From: Syntrophobotulus glycolicus DSM 8271
Lineage (GTDB): Bacteria > Bacillota > Desulfitobacteriia > Desulfitobacteriales > Syntrophobotulaceae
DNA: 64,000 bases
Reading direction: 5' to 3'
Assembly (NCBI RefSeq): GCF_000190635.1
Contig: NC_015172.1
Span: forward strand, 434,001 to 498,000
Every line of letters starts with the position of its first letter. Position 1 is the stretch's first letter. Made by a program: the position numbers and the translations under genes. Below, piece by piece: positions 27,708 to 36,619 of this stretch. The notes below the pieces were generated by a model. It did not search any database and was not told the DNA's origin. It saw only the letters and a program-made list of their open reading frames with translations.

Positions 27708-27732
27708 CAAACAATCGATCGCTTTTCCATCA

Positions 27733-28917
27733 CTATTTTAGAAAATCCCTGGCTAAGGCTTCAAAGGCGGGCAAAGAATCCTGGATAGTTTTGAGGCTTA
27801 CACAATAAGAAAGCCGGAAATAGCCGGGACAATAAAAGCCTGTCCCGGGAACAATAAGGATATTATATTTAAGAGCATGGTTTTTAAATTCAATATCATT
27901 TTCGATAAAAGATTTAGGGAACAAATAGAAAGCTCCCTGGGGTTTGACACATTCATACCCCATAGATATGAGCTGATGATAAAGAAGATCACGACGCTCA
28001 CGGTAAATCTCAATATCGACAGCTTCATCCAAGGATTCAGCAATCACTTTTTGAAAAAGAGCCGGAGCATTCACATAGCCCAGAGTACGGTTACAATAAA
28101 TTAAGCCGTTCATAAGCAGATCGATATCGGCAATCCCAGGATTGGCCGCAATATAGCCGATCCTCTCTCCCGGTATGGAAAGCGATTTACTGAAAGAGTC
28201 AACCATAATGGAGTTTCTGAATATTTTCAGGACACTGGGCAGCTCATCATGATCATAGACCAGTTTTCGGTAAGGTTCATCGGAGATGACATAAATGACC
28301 GTATGGAATTCTTTTTCTTTGAGTTCAAGTAACTCATCCAACTTTATCAGGATATCCTCCTGATAAAGCACTCCGGTCGGATTATTGGGAGAGTTGATGA
28401 TGATCGCTTTGGTTTTGGAAGTTATGGCGGCTTCGATTGCTTCAAGGTCAGGCTGAAAAGAGTCTTTTTTGGTTGGAACCACAACTCCGATCCCCTGATG
28501 ATTATCAATGTAAGTCAGATACTCCACAAAAAACGGGGAAAGGACGACCACCTCTTCGCCTGGGTTAAGCAAGGTTTTCAGGATAACATTTAAGGCCCCG
28601 CCGGCGCCGCAAGTCATCACAATATGTTGACCGCTAAGGGTTACACCGGCTGTTTCCTGCAGTGAGGAAGCAATCTTTGCCCGGACATCGGGATAACCGG
28701 CGTTTGGCATATATCCGTGGAGACGGGGGGGATCTTCCAAAATAATTTGCTTTAAAGCGCTTTTTACTTTAACTGGCGGTTCAGGATCAGGATTCCCAAG
28801 AGAAAAGTCGAAAACATGTTCAGGACCGTAAATTTTGCGCAGCTTTTCTCCTTCTTCAAACATAGCCCTGATCCAAGAAGACTTGCCCAGATTTGTGATA
28901 ATCTTTTCTGAGAACAT
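27733..28917 (-). CDS. PLP-dependent aminotransferase, class I/II
   Basis: The 394-residue protein shows the fold-type I motifs: FSLGNPDPEPP, CGAGGALNVILKTLLNPGEEV, NSPNNPTGV, and the PLP lysine in SFSKSLSIPGERIGY; GYFRLSYCVS carries the carboxylate arginine. Unlike the aminotransferase at 3.1 kb it belongs to the group annotated simply as pyridoxal phosphate-dependent aminotransferase in Clostridia; the substrate is not predictable. GGAGTGTT precedes the ATG. It is a single transcription unit with its own terminator. Confidence 0.9.
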   Translation of the reverse strand: MFSEKIITNLGKSSWIRAMFEEGEKLRKIYGPEHVFDFSLGNPDPEPPVKVKSALKQIILEDPPRLHGYMPNAGYPDVRAKIASSLQETAGVTLSGQHIVMTCGAGGALNVILKTLLNPGEEVVVLSPFFVEYLTYIDNHQGIGVVVPTKKDSFQPDLEAIEAAITSKTKAIIINSPNNPTGVLYQEDILIKLDELLELKEKEFHTVIYVISDEPYRKLVYDHDELPSVLKIFRNSIMVDSFSKSLSIPGERIGYIAANPGIADIDLLMNGLIYCNRTLGYVNAPALFQKVIAESLDEAVDIEIYRERRDLLYHQLISMGYECVKPQGAFYLFPKSFIENDIEFKNHALKYNILIVPGTGFYCPGYFRLSYCVSLKTIQDSLPAFEALARDFLK

Positions 28918-29018
28918 GAAAACACTCCCTTTTAAGATACAATCAGAGATAGCTTGGTGTCTTCATCATTATATCATTATATTAATGTGTTATTTCTAAT
29001 TACGATCATTTTATTTTT

Positions 29019-29047
29019 ACCCACTAAAATGATTTGAATTTGACGTA
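29019..29047 (+). promoter_or_regulatory. SigI-type promoter upstream of sigI
   Basis: ACCCAC, a 19-base spacer and CGTA; the -35 is preceded by a T-run and followed by TAAAA. The site 1.9 kb downstream has the same layout, supporting autoregulation by SigI. Confidence 0.5.
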
Positions 29048-29074
29048 TATACAAGGTAGGAGAAATAAAGAAAA

Positions 29075-29782
29075 ATGTCTGAGTCAGAAAATCAACTGAG
29101 CTGGAAAACAATAAAAACAGAAACACAGGCAAAGGAAGATTTTATTCGGGAATCTCAGCCCTTTATTCGTCATGTGGCCGGCCAGGCTGTTCAGCGTCTC
29201 CTGGAATGGGGAAGAGATGAAGAACTGTCCGAAGCTCTCTTGGCTTTTAATGAAGCAATAAACCACTTTGATGAAGAGCGAAATGTCCCATTTTTGGCCT
29301 ATGCCAGGGTTGTGATCAAGAGACGCCTGATTGATTTTTACCGCAGGGAGAAAAAAAAAAGCACGTTGTCTTTGGATGAAGGGGAGTGCGGTCGAGGTGC
29401 CGAGATTCATTATAGTTTAAGTGAATTTAGCGAACAGGAGCAAAACAAAGAAAGGGCACTGGAGATTCAGGAATTTGCCACCAGACTTGCAGAATATCAA
29501 TTAAGCTTTAATGATTTAGCGGAGAATTGTCCCAAACATCAGGATTCTCGCTGCACGCTGCTCGAAGTGGCCCAATCACTTGCGAAGGATCAGGAAATGT
29601 GGCAGCACGTCATCAAAAAGAAAAGGATTCCCATGCAGGCTCTGAATATCAAAACCCAAGTGCATCTTAAGGTGCTTGAGCGGAGAAGAAAATATATCTT
29701 GGCAGTTGCTCTGCTGATTGCCAATGAACATGATTTTATTTACTTGCGGGAATACGTCATGCCAAAGGAAAGGAAGGGATAA
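29075..29782 (+). CDS. sigI: RNA polymerase sigma-I factor
   Basis: The 235-residue protein fits SigI: a region-2-like N-terminal part (FIRHVAGQAVQRLLEWGRDEELSEALLAFNEAI, then FLAYARVVIKRRLIDFYRREKKK) and a SigI-type C-terminal domain ending in a basic helix (HLKVLERRRKYILAVALLIAN). SigI factors answer heat, envelope or substrate signals through the membrane anti-sigma RsgI, encoded two bases downstream. GGTAGGAG lies upstream of the ATG. A SigI-type promoter suggests it switches on its own operon. Confidence 0.92.
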   Translation: MSESENQLSWKTIKTETQAKEDFIRESQPFIRHVAGQAVQRLLEWGRDEELSEALLAFNEAINHFDEERNVPFLAYARVVIKRRLIDFYRREKKKSTLSLDEGECGRGAEIHYSLSEFSEQEQNKERALEIQEFATRLAEYQLSFNDLAENCPKHQDSRCTLLEVAQSLAKDQEMWQHVIKKKRIPMQALNIKTQVHLKVLERRRKYILAVALLIANEHDFIYLREYVMPKERKG

Positions 29783-29784
29783 AG

Positions 29785-30876
29785 ATGAATCAATTCAAAG
29801 CTGTGGTTTTGCAAAAAGAAGGCCGATTCATTACCATTCTTTTGGCTGACGGCTCATTCAGAAAAATTTATTACCGGGAGCCCGTGGAAATCGGCGTGGA
29901 GATAACTGTTGATCCGACCAAAGGACTGTCCTTATTGAGCAAGCTTACTCCTCCCCGCTGGAAGAAAATGATCAGTATTGCCGCTATATTCTTATTGGTT
30001 TTTCTCGGGGTCACAGGCTGGAACCTTTATGAGGCGTCAATAGTGAAAGCAATGATCTCAATTGATGCCCAATCAAGTATTCAGCTCATGATTAATGGTC
30101 AGGGAAAAGTACTTGATGTTCAAACATTGAATGAAGAAGCCGTCAATCTGCTTGGGGAAAGGCCCCTTACAGGCTTACCCTGGCAGGAAGCGGTCTCCAA
30201 TATTATGGAAAGATCCGTTGATTTTGAATACTTAAAGGAGGATGATCCTCTGGTTCTTCTCGGATATTTCCAGATGACAGCACAGAATGAGCAGACAAAT
30301 GGGATTACTTCTGAAAAATTGGCTCAGGAGGTAACGGATAATATCGTCAAGCATGGCATTAATGCGCATGTTTTGGCTTATGATATGACTTCTGATGAAC
30401 AAACAAAAGCGGCACAGGAGGGACTTACTCTCGGTGAATATGCCTTATTAAACACCGCGAATAAGGCCGGAATCCCGGTCCGTTCGGGTGAAATCAAAGA
30501 AAGCGCCGTCCGCAGTGAAGTTTTTAAGGAACAGGCCGTTCAAGAACAGATAAAGAGGGACAGCGGCCTGGGGGTAGTAAGTACCAAGGTTCAAATAAGT
30601 GATCGGCAGAACGGGGAAAAAAGCAGGACGAACACACAGTCCCAAAATCAGGGACAGGGAAAAGGCAAGACAAATAACCAGTTCAAAGCTCAGGAGTGGG
30701 GAAAAAACAGGAAGAATAATCAGGCTGAAGACCAGGAGCGGGGAAGAAGCAAAACAAACAACCGGCCTAAAAATCAGGAACAGGGCAAAAACAAGACGGA
30801 TAAGCAGTTTAATGCTCAGGATGGAGGAAAAAACATGAGGAACAATCAATCCAAAGATCAGAAAAAATACAGATAA
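29785..30876 (+). CDS. rsgI: anti-sigma-I factor RsgI with tandem-repeat tail
   Basis: The N-terminal 50 residues form the RsgI-N domain (KAVVLQKEGRFITILLADGSFRK) that holds SigI, followed by one membrane helix at about residues 62-80 and an extracytoplasmic DUF-type domain (residues 85-240). The tail at residues 290-359 consists of five tandem 14-residue units with consensus xxGKxKxNNQxxxQ, basic and glutamine/asparagine-rich. In cellulolytic clostridia this tail is replaced by carbohydrate-binding modules; here it could bind an anionic wall polymer. The gene starts two bases after sigI. Confidence 0.92.
   Translation: MNQFKAVVLQKEGRFITILLADGSFRKIYYREPVEIGVEITVDPTKGLSLLSKLTPPRWKKMISIAAIFLLVFLGVTGWNLYEASIVKAMISIDAQSSIQLMINGQGKVLDVQTLNEEAVNLLGERPLTGLPWQEAVSNIMERSVDFEYLKEDDPLVLLGYFQMTAQNEQTNGITSEKLAQEVTDNIVKHGINAHVLAYDMTSDEQTKAAQEGLTLGEYALLNTANKAGIPVRSGEIKESAVRSEVFKEQAVQEQIKRDSGLGVVSTKVQISDRQNGEKSRTNTQSQNQGQGKGKTNNQFKAQEWGKNRKNNQAEDQERGRSKTNNRPKNQEQGKNKTDKQFNAQDGGKNMRNNQSKDQKKYR
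30652..30861 (+). repeat. five tandem 42-bp coding repeats in rsgI
   Basis: Each unit encodes 14 residues, for example EQGKNKTDKQFNAQ and DGGKNMRNNQSKDQ. The DNA copies differ at many positions, so they are old rather than freshly amplified. Confidence 0.75.
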
Positions 30877-30885
30877 AGAGAGAAG

Positions 30886-30914
30886 ACCCCCTAAAAACCG
30901 GATTTTCATTCGAA
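30886..30914 (+). promoter_or_regulatory. SigI-type promoter of the DUF5667 gene
   Basis: ACCCCC, a 19-base spacer and CGAA match the published SigI elements of Bacillus exactly in both boxes, and the spacer equals that of the site before sigI. It starts ten bases after the rsgI stop. Confidence 0.65.
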
Positions 30915-30977
30915 ATAAGAAATAGAACCTGCACAACAGGTGGGAAAAATTAGGAAAAATGGAGTGGGGAAAAGAGA

Positions 30978-31889
30978 ATGAGAAAGATATTGATCACACT
31001 GGCTCTAATGACAGCAATGGCAGTTCAACCAATGATGGCCTATGCCCAGACAACATCCGACAGTACGGCAGCGACCGGTACGACGACCACGGACAGTGAA
31101 CAGACGACAGTGACCGATGAGAATGGAGAAGAAGTGGATCCAGGGACCCTTCCTGATTCTCCGTTCTATTGGCTCACAGATTTCATTGAAAAGCTGCAAG
31201 TCGCTTTGGCCCTTGACCCTGTAAAAAAGGCCGAATATGAAAAAGGACAGGCCTTAAAAAAATTGGCAGCTGCCCATCAAATGTGTGAGAAAGGAAATAA
31301 TGAGCTGGCGGAAAAGTGCTTAAATCAATACTATGGCAAGCTTGAAAAAGCCAAGCAATTCCTTTCTTCTGTAGAGGACCCTGATTCTGAGGAAAGGCAG
31401 AAGCTGATTCAAGCAATGGAAAATACAAATGCGGAAAATATTGAAACACTGGGAGCCCTGTTAGAGAAACTGCCACCCCAAGCTTCAGCCAGAGTGGCCT
31501 TGAATATCGTTCGTACGATGGAAAAATCAGTTGACCAATTAACAGCTGAGCAGCAGGAGAATATTGAAAAACAAGTAGAGAACGCTGCAAAAAGAATTGA
31601 AAAACAGCAGTTAAAAGAAGAAACCAAAAAGGCGATGAATGAATTCAGAGAATCCTTGAATGTGAAGAAAAATGAGTTGAACGCAGAAGAACAAAAAGCA
31701 GAGAAGCAAAAAGTGTCTGTTCAGAATAAAGATAAGGACAAAAACAAAGATAAAAACAAGGCTGCGGAAAAGAAGAAAATGAAAGATAAGAAGATCAGAA
31801 AGGATCAGAATACTACCGTCATTAACAAAAATGATCATAAAGAAAAAGGAATACCCGAGACAAAAAATTATCCGAATTCTTGGCTCTAG
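30978..31889 (+). CDS. secreted DUF5667 protein
   Basis: The 303-residue protein has a cleavable signal peptide (RKILITLALMTAMAVQ, cut near AYAQ), a Thr/Ser-rich linker and a DUF5667 domain (LPDSPFYWLTDFIEKLQVAL, then KLAAAHQMCEKGNNELAEKCL), a helical bundle often encoded beside sigma/anti-sigma genes. The C-terminal third is coiled-coil and extremely lysine-rich. It follows rsgI but has its own SigI-type promoter, so it is the likely main product of SigI activity. GTGGGGAAAAGAG precedes the ATG. Confidence 0.85.
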   Translation: MRKILITLALMTAMAVQPMMAYAQTTSDSTAATGTTTTDSEQTTVTDENGEEVDPGTLPDSPFYWLTDFIEKLQVALALDPVKKAEYEKGQALKKLAAAHQMCEKGNNELAEKCLNQYYGKLEKAKQFLSSVEDPDSEERQKLIQAMENTNAENIETLGALLEKLPPQASARVALNIVRTMEKSVDQLTAEQQENIEKQVENAAKRIEKQQLKEETKKAMNEFRESLNVKKNELNAEEQKAEKQKVSVQNKDKDKNKDKNKAAEKKKMKDKKIRKDQNTTVINKNDHKEKGIPETKNYPNSWL

Positions 31890-31909
31890 GCAAGTATTCG
31901 GTTCAAAAT

Positions 31910-31952
31910 AAAGGGCTGCCGTACAAACCTCGTTTAGTACGGCAGCCTTTTT
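31910..31952 (+). terminator. intrinsic terminator of the sigI cluster
   Basis: AAAGGGCTGCCGTAC pairs perfectly with GTACGGCAGCCTTT, followed by TT. Confidence 0.9.
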
Positions 31953-31991
31953 ATCATTCATTTTAGACCAAAATAGGATGATGAAGGGACC

Positions 31992-32411
31992 TCATTTTTC
32001 TTCTGACCGGAGAACAGATTTTGCTTTGTTGATCACATCAATTAAAGAATCGGCAGTTTTGACCACAATAGCATCCTTTTTGATGATACCCTGAGAATAC
32101 TTTTCCTGAAAAGTATATTGGACCTTCAGGGCTTTGTATTCTAAATCGCTGATCAGATCCTGGGTGTTCTTTTCAACCTTTTCCTGAGCATTGCTTATTT
32201 TATCCAGGGCTTGATCTTTAGTTTTGTCATAAATATCTTTTGATTTAGATTCAATGAAGTCCAAACGTTCATCAATAACTGCTTCCATGTCATTGATCCT
32301 GGCATTTACATCACTTTTAATTTCGTTAATTCCCTCGGTTGTTTCTGACTTGACAATGCTTGCCAATTCGGCCAGCTTATTTCTGATTTTTGAAAGGTGT
32401 TCTTTTTCCAT
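31992..32411 (-). CDS. coiled-coil protein of unknown function
   Basis: The 139-residue protein is almost wholly helical with heptad-like repeats (IRNKLAELASIVKSETTEGINEIK, IDERLDFIESKSKDIYDKTKD in parts), no cysteines and no membrane segment. It resembles apolipoprotein-like or LEA-like stress proteins in composition. ATG 32411 has AAAGGAGG nine bases upstream; the TTG at 32420 directly abuts that site and is rejected. It may be stress or sporulation linked, but nothing proves it. Confidence 0.7.
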   Translation of the reverse strand: MEKEHLSKIRNKLAELASIVKSETTEGINEIKSDVNARINDMEAVIDERLDFIESKSKDIYDKTKDQALDKISNAQEKVEKNTQDLISDLEYKALKVQYTFQEKYSQGIIKKDAIVVKTADSLIDVINKAKSVLRSEEK

Positions 32412-32590
32412 AATAATCAACCTCCTTTCGATCTTAGGTATATTATGAATAGTAAATAATGATTTGACAAGTATGATTATGGCTAAAAGGTTTTAAACTT
32501 TATTTCTTATACTTTGTTAGGGGAAAGGCGAGAAAGACTGGTAATTGAACAAATATTATTTTATAATAACTTTAAAGAAGGAGGTATATT

Positions 32591-32995
32591 ATGGCAAGCT
32601 TATTTACAGAGAATTTATTAGTGAATGTAAAAACGATTGATGATCAGCACAGGAAACTTTTTGAGGCAGTTGAGGAATTTCATACTTCATGTAAAAGCGC
32701 CAAAGGAAAGGAACAAATCCCTGCTTTATTTGACTTTTTGGCAGGTTATACCATAAATCACTTTAAAAATGAAGAAAACTATATGGACAAGTTTTCTTAT
32801 CCGGAAGTGGCTGATCATAAAAAACAACATAAGGATTTTATTGATAAAATTACTTCCCTAGAATCTACGGTTAAAGACGGCCAAGTTCCATTACCTACAT
32901 TAATTGAGATTAATGGTTTCCTGACAAAGTGGTTGATTAACCATATTTCCAAAACGGATAAGAAGCTCGGGGCTTTTTTAAAGGATAAAGTCTGA
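32591..32995 (+). CDS. bacteriohemerythrin
   Basis: The 134-residue protein has the hemerythrin di-iron ligands in order: IDDQHRKLFE, YTINHFKNEENYM, VADHKKQHKDF and WLINHISKTDKK. It binds oxygen reversibly at a non-haem di-iron centre; in anaerobes this serves oxygen scavenging or delivery. AAGGAGGTATATT precedes the ATG. It stands alone with a strong terminator. Confidence 0.95.
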   Translation: MASLFTENLLVNVKTIDDQHRKLFEAVEEFHTSCKSAKGKEQIPALFDFLAGYTINHFKNEENYMDKFSYPEVADHKKQHKDFIDKITSLESTVKDGQVPLPTLIEINGFLTKWLINHISKTDKKLGAFLKDKV

Positions 32996-33040
32996 TACAT
33001 CTTATATTCTGATTTGGCTTGATGAGCCAGATATTTTAGT

Positions 33041-33083
33041 TCAGGAGCACACTCAACAACATTGAGCGTGCTCCTGATTTTTA
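33041..33083 (+). terminator. intrinsic terminator after hemerythrin
   Basis: CAGGAGCACACTCAA pairs with TTGAGCGTGCTCCTG, then ATTTTTA. Confidence 0.9.
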
Positions 33084-33184
33084 TAGAAAAATTTCCCTGA
33101 TTAAGTCACGCAATAGAAAAAGTAACATAATATAGGGATGTAACGAATTCCAAATATTACCACAAAGGAGAGGTGAAGGTAATC

Positions 33185-33298
33185 ATGGCAATAGGTGGAG
33201 TTTCTGAAGGTGCTTTCGGCGGAAGCAAATGCTTCTGCGGAATCGCTATCGTAGTTGTAATCATTCTGCTCTTAATTGCATTGGGTATTGTTTTCTAA
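33185..33298 (+). CDS. YjcZ-family small hydrophobic sporulation protein
   Basis: The 37-residue peptide starts MAIGGVSEGAFGGSKCFCG and ends in one hydrophobic helix of valine, isoleucine and leucine (VVVIILLLIALGIVF). This is the YjcZ-type pattern of tiny glycine-plus-helix proteins made in sporulating cells. AAAGGAGAGGTGAAGG lies before the ATG. A second member follows 55 bases downstream. The assignment rests on pattern and composition. Confidence 0.75.
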   Translation: MAIGGVSEGAFGGSKCFCGIAIVVVIILLLIALGIVF

Positions 33299-33353
33299 TA
33301 GATGTGTAATGTTTGATCATATGAATTGCTTACCTTAGAAAGGGGGTCTACTC

Positions 33354-33500
33354 ATGTATCGTGCCGGTGGTTTTTGCGGAGTCCCTGCTCCCACTCCTGC
33401 TCTTTTACCTGTTCAAACAGGAGGTGTCGGTGCTGGCGCTGGTGCTGCCATTATTGCAATTGCAATTTTGATTTTAATCGCGCTTGCAGTAATTTTCTAA
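33354..33500 (+). CDS. second YjcZ-like small hydrophobic peptide
   Basis: The 48-residue peptide has a glycine/proline/alanine-rich first half (GGFCGVPAPTPALLPVQTGG) and a terminal helix IIAIAIILILIALAVIF-like, the same layout as its neighbour. AAAGGGGG precedes the ATG. It is probably co-transcribed with the first peptide and ends at an intrinsic terminator. Likely a membrane-inserted sporulation protein. Confidence 0.7.
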   Translation: MYRAGGFCGVPAPTPALLPVQTGGVGAGAGAAIIAIAILILIALAVIF

Positions 33501-33559
33501 ATCATATTGACGGAAAGATTATTCGTTTAAATTTCGATCAATCATTCAGCTGAAAAAAT

Positions 33560-33600
33560 AAAAAAAGCTTTGTCCTGATTAATTTAGGGCAAAGCTTTTT
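33560..33600. terminator. bidirectional terminator between the YjcZ pair and modC
   Basis: AAAAAAGCTTTG pairs with CAAAGCTTTTT; T-runs exist on both strands. It overlaps the modC stop by two bases. Confidence 0.85.
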
Positions 33601-34681
33601 AATTAAAAATCAGCAATTTATCCGGAGATATCTTGATCCGCCAGGGTAGAGGCTTACTTTTCAGGTTTTGCCAGGTCGTCTCAGGCAATTCCCAAAACAG
33701 ATTGTAATCGTCTTTATCTGCGGGCTTTTTGCCGATAGAGAGGTAGATTGTAACTTTAAACGGACTTTCAATGATCGTGCTGGGCCAACATTCAAAGACA
33801 TTGTCGTCGTCAGAAAAATCATCATGGTGACTTTCTGCGGCTTCTCTTAGATGATAAGCCTGAATCCCTGCGTAATTAAAATTCAGAGGCAAGTTTTTTT
33901 TGACCCTGAGGGTGATTCCCCAGTCGGAAGCCAAACATTCATGGTCGGAGAGATATTCGGCCCGGGAGATGTTTTTACACCCGGTCAATTGCGCAACATT
34001 TAATGTAGGAGGATTCTGAAACAATTGGTTATTTTCACCGGACGCCTCGATTTCACCGTCCTTAAGCACCAGCATTTTAGGGCATATCCGGTAAGCCTCA
34101 TCCATATTGTGAGTGACGAACAAGGTAACACCAGAGTAGGCGGCCAGTGTATCCATGAGCTGCCGGCCAAGATGGTTCCGGAGGTGATCATCCAACGCCG
34201 AGAAAGGTTCGTCCAGCAGCAAGACCTCCGGTTCGATGGCTAAAGCTCTGGCCAGAGCCGTTCTTTGCTGCTGGCCCCCCGAAAGCTGAGAGGGATATCT
34301 TTTTTCCAGTCCTTCAAGTTTGATGATCTGTAAGATATTTTTCACCCTGGAAAGCCGTTGCTCTCTAGGCAGTTGCCCAAGAGCAAAGCCAATGTTTTCC
34401 TCGACAGTCATATGGGGAAAAAGGGCGTAGTTTTGAAAAAGATAACCCACTTTGCGCAGTCTGCTCGGCACATTGATTCCCTCTGCGGAATCAAACAAGG
34501 TACGCCCGTTAAGAATGATTCTGCCTTTATCAGGTGTCTCGATACCTGCGATACACCTCAGAGTCATACTTTTACCGGAACCCGAGACACCCAACAAGCC
34601 TGTAATCTCTGTATCAGTAGTAAAATTGACATTAAGGGTAAAATCAGAAAGGGTTTTACAGATATCTACGTGCAATTCCAT
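33599..34681 (-). CDS. modC: molybdate ABC transporter ATP-binding protein
   Basis: The 360-residue ATPase has the P-loop GVSGSGKS, Q-loop FQNYALFPH, signature LSGGQQQRTALARALA, Walker B LLLDEPFSALD and a C-terminal extension of about 120 residues that replaces the canonical mop domain with a less conserved region. It powers uptake of molybdate (possibly tungstate) through ModB. One base separates it from modB, so it is the last gene of modABC. Confidence 0.9.
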   Translation of the reverse strand: MELHVDICKTLSDFTLNVNFTTDTEITGLLGVSGSGKSMTLRCIAGIETPDKGRIILNGRTLFDSAEGINVPSRLRKVGYLFQNYALFPHMTVEENIGFALGQLPREQRLSRVKNILQIIKLEGLEKRYPSQLSGGQQQRTALARALAIEPEVLLLDEPFSALDDHLRNHLGRQLMDTLAAYSGVTLFVTHNMDEAYRICPKMLVLKDGEIEASGENNQLFQNPPTLNVAQLTGCKNISRAEYLSDHECLASDWGITLRVKKNLPLNFNYAGIQAYHLREAAESHHDDFSDDDNVFECWPSTIIESPFKVTIYLSIGKKPADKDDYNLFWELPETTWQNLKSKPLPWRIKISPDKLLIFN

Positions 34682-34682
34682 A

Positions 34683-35378
34683 TTATTTCCTCTTAGCTGC
34701 AGGGATCAGCCTTTTCTGGTATTCAGTCCAATAATTCATTAAAGTCATGACAAACAGCGAAACAGCAAAGATCAGGATAACCCAGACAAGGGCCTTAGTC
34801 ATTTCGCCGCCTTCAGCCTCAAAGAAGATGGCAACAGGTATGGTCTGTGTTTTGCCCGGTATATTTCCGGCGACCATCAGGGTAGCTCCAAACTCGCCGA
34901 GCGAGCGGGCAAAGGCCAGGACAGTGCCCGCAGCGATTCCCGGCCAGGAGAGAGGAACGGCTATCCGCCAGAAAATTTTCCATTCGGTCAGGCCAAGTGT
35001 GCGGGCAGCATGCAGCAAGTTTTCGTCAATTAGTTCAAATGCGCCGCGCGCTGTCTTATACATGAGAGGGAAGGATACGACTGCAGCCGCGATGACAGCT
35101 GCAGTCCAGGAAAAAATAATTTGAATGTCCAGAGCACGGAGAAGATCGCCGAAGGGGCCCTTTTTGCCTAAGAGCACCAAAAGGAAGAAACCGACAACAG
35201 TCGGGGGCAGGACCATGGGCAAAGTAAGGACACTATCAATGAGACCTTTGAACTTTCCCTTATTTCTTGCCACGAACCACGCTGCGGCAATACCCAGAAA
35301 AAAGGTCAGAAAAGTCGCGGTAAATGCAGTTCTGGCTGATATCCACAGGGGGGACAAATCAAATTCCACAGTGATCAC
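34683..35378 (-). CDS. modB: molybdate ABC transporter permease
   Basis: The 231-residue protein has five to six membrane helices and the permease EAA loop (ENLLHAARTLGLTEWKIFWRIAVPLSWPGIAAG). It forms the channel for molybdate at the cytoplasmic membrane. It lies between modA (67 bases upstream) and modC (one base downstream) in one operon. Confidence 0.94.
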   Translation of the reverse strand: MITVEFDLSPLWISARTAFTATFLTFFLGIAAAWFVARNKGKFKGLIDSVLTLPMVLPPTVVGFFLLVLLGKKGPFGDLLRALDIQIIFSWTAAVIAAAVVSFPLMYKTARGAFELIDENLLHAARTLGLTEWKIFWRIAVPLSWPGIAAGTVLAFARSLGEFGATLMVAGNIPGKTQTIPVAIFFEAEGGEMTKALVWVILIFAVSLFVMTLMNYWTEYQKRLIPAAKRK

Positions 35379-35445
35379 TCCAAATATGAATAAAGCAGGC
35401 TGTTTTGATTATTTTACCCAAAAACTGGTGAATGAGGACAGTTTA

Positions 35446-36237
35446 TTATTCCGTAATAAAGGTAAAACCGTATTTTTCAAATACAGCTTTCGTTTTATCG
35501 CTGTAAAGATAATTAATGAAATCCTTGGCGGCATCAACATTTTTACTGGCTTTAATGACTGCCGCGGGATATAGGATAGGCTTATGAGAATCTTCAGGGG
35601 CGACAACCGCTACTTCCGCTTTTTCTGATGCTTTGGCATCTGTAGCATAGACAAAGCCCGCATCGGCATTTCCAGTCTCAACCCAAGTCAGGACTTCTTT
35701 TACGTCCTTGGCATAGACAATCTTATTTTTCAAAGAATCAAGAAGGTTCAGCTTTGTTAAAGTTTCTTCCGCGTATTGGCCGGCGGGAACACTTTTTGGT
35801 TCGCCCAAAGCTATCCGCTTAATTTTTTCATCGGCAAGGCCATTGATACTCGATATGGGGTCAGAGCCTTTGGGTGTTACAAGCACCAATTGGTTGGCAA
35901 GAAAATTTTTCCTTGTTTCATCTAACAGAAGACCTTTGTCGGCCAGAGCATCCATCTGTTTAGTAGCGGCCGAAACGAAAACATCCACATCAGCCCCGTT
36001 CTCAATTTGCTGCTGCAGAGCCCCGGATCCGCCAAAACTATAATTAATCGTGATAGTTGATTTTTCCTGAGCGTAATTGGTCTGGATTTCTTCCATAGCG
36101 TCCTTGAGGCTCGCGGCCGCGGAGACAGTTAACGTTACCGGTGCCGCTTGCTGATCGGCAGTTTTGGTACAGCCTGTAGCAGACAGAATCAAAAGAAGAG
36201 CGATAATCAGTCCCAAAAATGATTTTTTGTTTTTCAT
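35446..36237 (-). CDS. modA: molybdate-binding lipoprotein
   Basis: From ATG 36237 the 263-residue protein has a lipoprotein signal peptide with lipobox SATGC (C23) and the ModA pattern LTVSAAASLKDAMEEI, FGGSGALQQQIENGADVDVF and AGFVYATDA. It captures molybdate outside the membrane for ModBC. GGGAGG stands before this ATG; the frame runs 44 codons further upstream without another site. It is first in modABC, divergent from an HTH-PBP regulator gene. Confidence 0.94.
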   Translation of the reverse strand: MKNKKSFLGLIIALLLILSATGCTKTADQQAAPVTLTVSAAASLKDAMEEIQTNYAQEKSTITINYSFGGSGALQQQIENGADVDVFVSAATKQMDALADKGLLLDETRKNFLANQLVLVTPKGSDPISSINGLADEKIKRIALGEPKSVPAGQYAEETLTKLNLLDSLKNKIVYAKDVKEVLTWVETGNADAGFVYATDAKASEKAEVAVVAPEDSHKPILYPAAVIKASKNVDAAKDFINYLYSDKTKAVFEKYGFTFITE

Positions 36238-36280
36238 TATGTAACCTCCCTTGTTTATTAAAAAGCCTGAAATATATAAA

Positions 36281-36338
36281 ATGATGAAATCATAACACTT
36301 GATCCGGGATGTTACAATCTCATCATTGAGTATTTGAA
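36281..36338. promoter_or_regulatory. small inverted repeats in the modA leader region
   Basis: ATGAT-GAA-ATCAT (36281-36293) and CTCA-TCAT-TGAG lie between modA and the divergent regulator. They are short; the 370-base gap otherwise holds AT-rich sequence with TATAAT-like hexamers. Confidence 0.25.
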
Positions 36339-36619
36339 AGATTTTATTAATAAAGACATGATAAAACAAGGCGAAAAGCGTTTAAACATCAAATTAAGAC
36401 TTATTTTCACTTTGTTTTGTAATGTTATAATACGTTTAAATTATAAATCCTCCTTATCACAAAATCAATAACAAGATAAGTGATTTAGAGCAATTATCTT
36501 GTATATTTTTCAAAATTTTAAAATAAATCATACTTCAGAATTTCTATTTATTCATGTCGTGTATTATAATTGAGATATCTTTTAAATGTATAATATAGGT
36601 AAGAAATCAGGTGAACAAT

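Noticed and set aside
30652-30861. Recent tandem amplification in rsgI
   Set aside because: The five 42-bp units are diverged at DNA level though alike in protein, so the repeat is under protein-level selection and not a fresh amplification.
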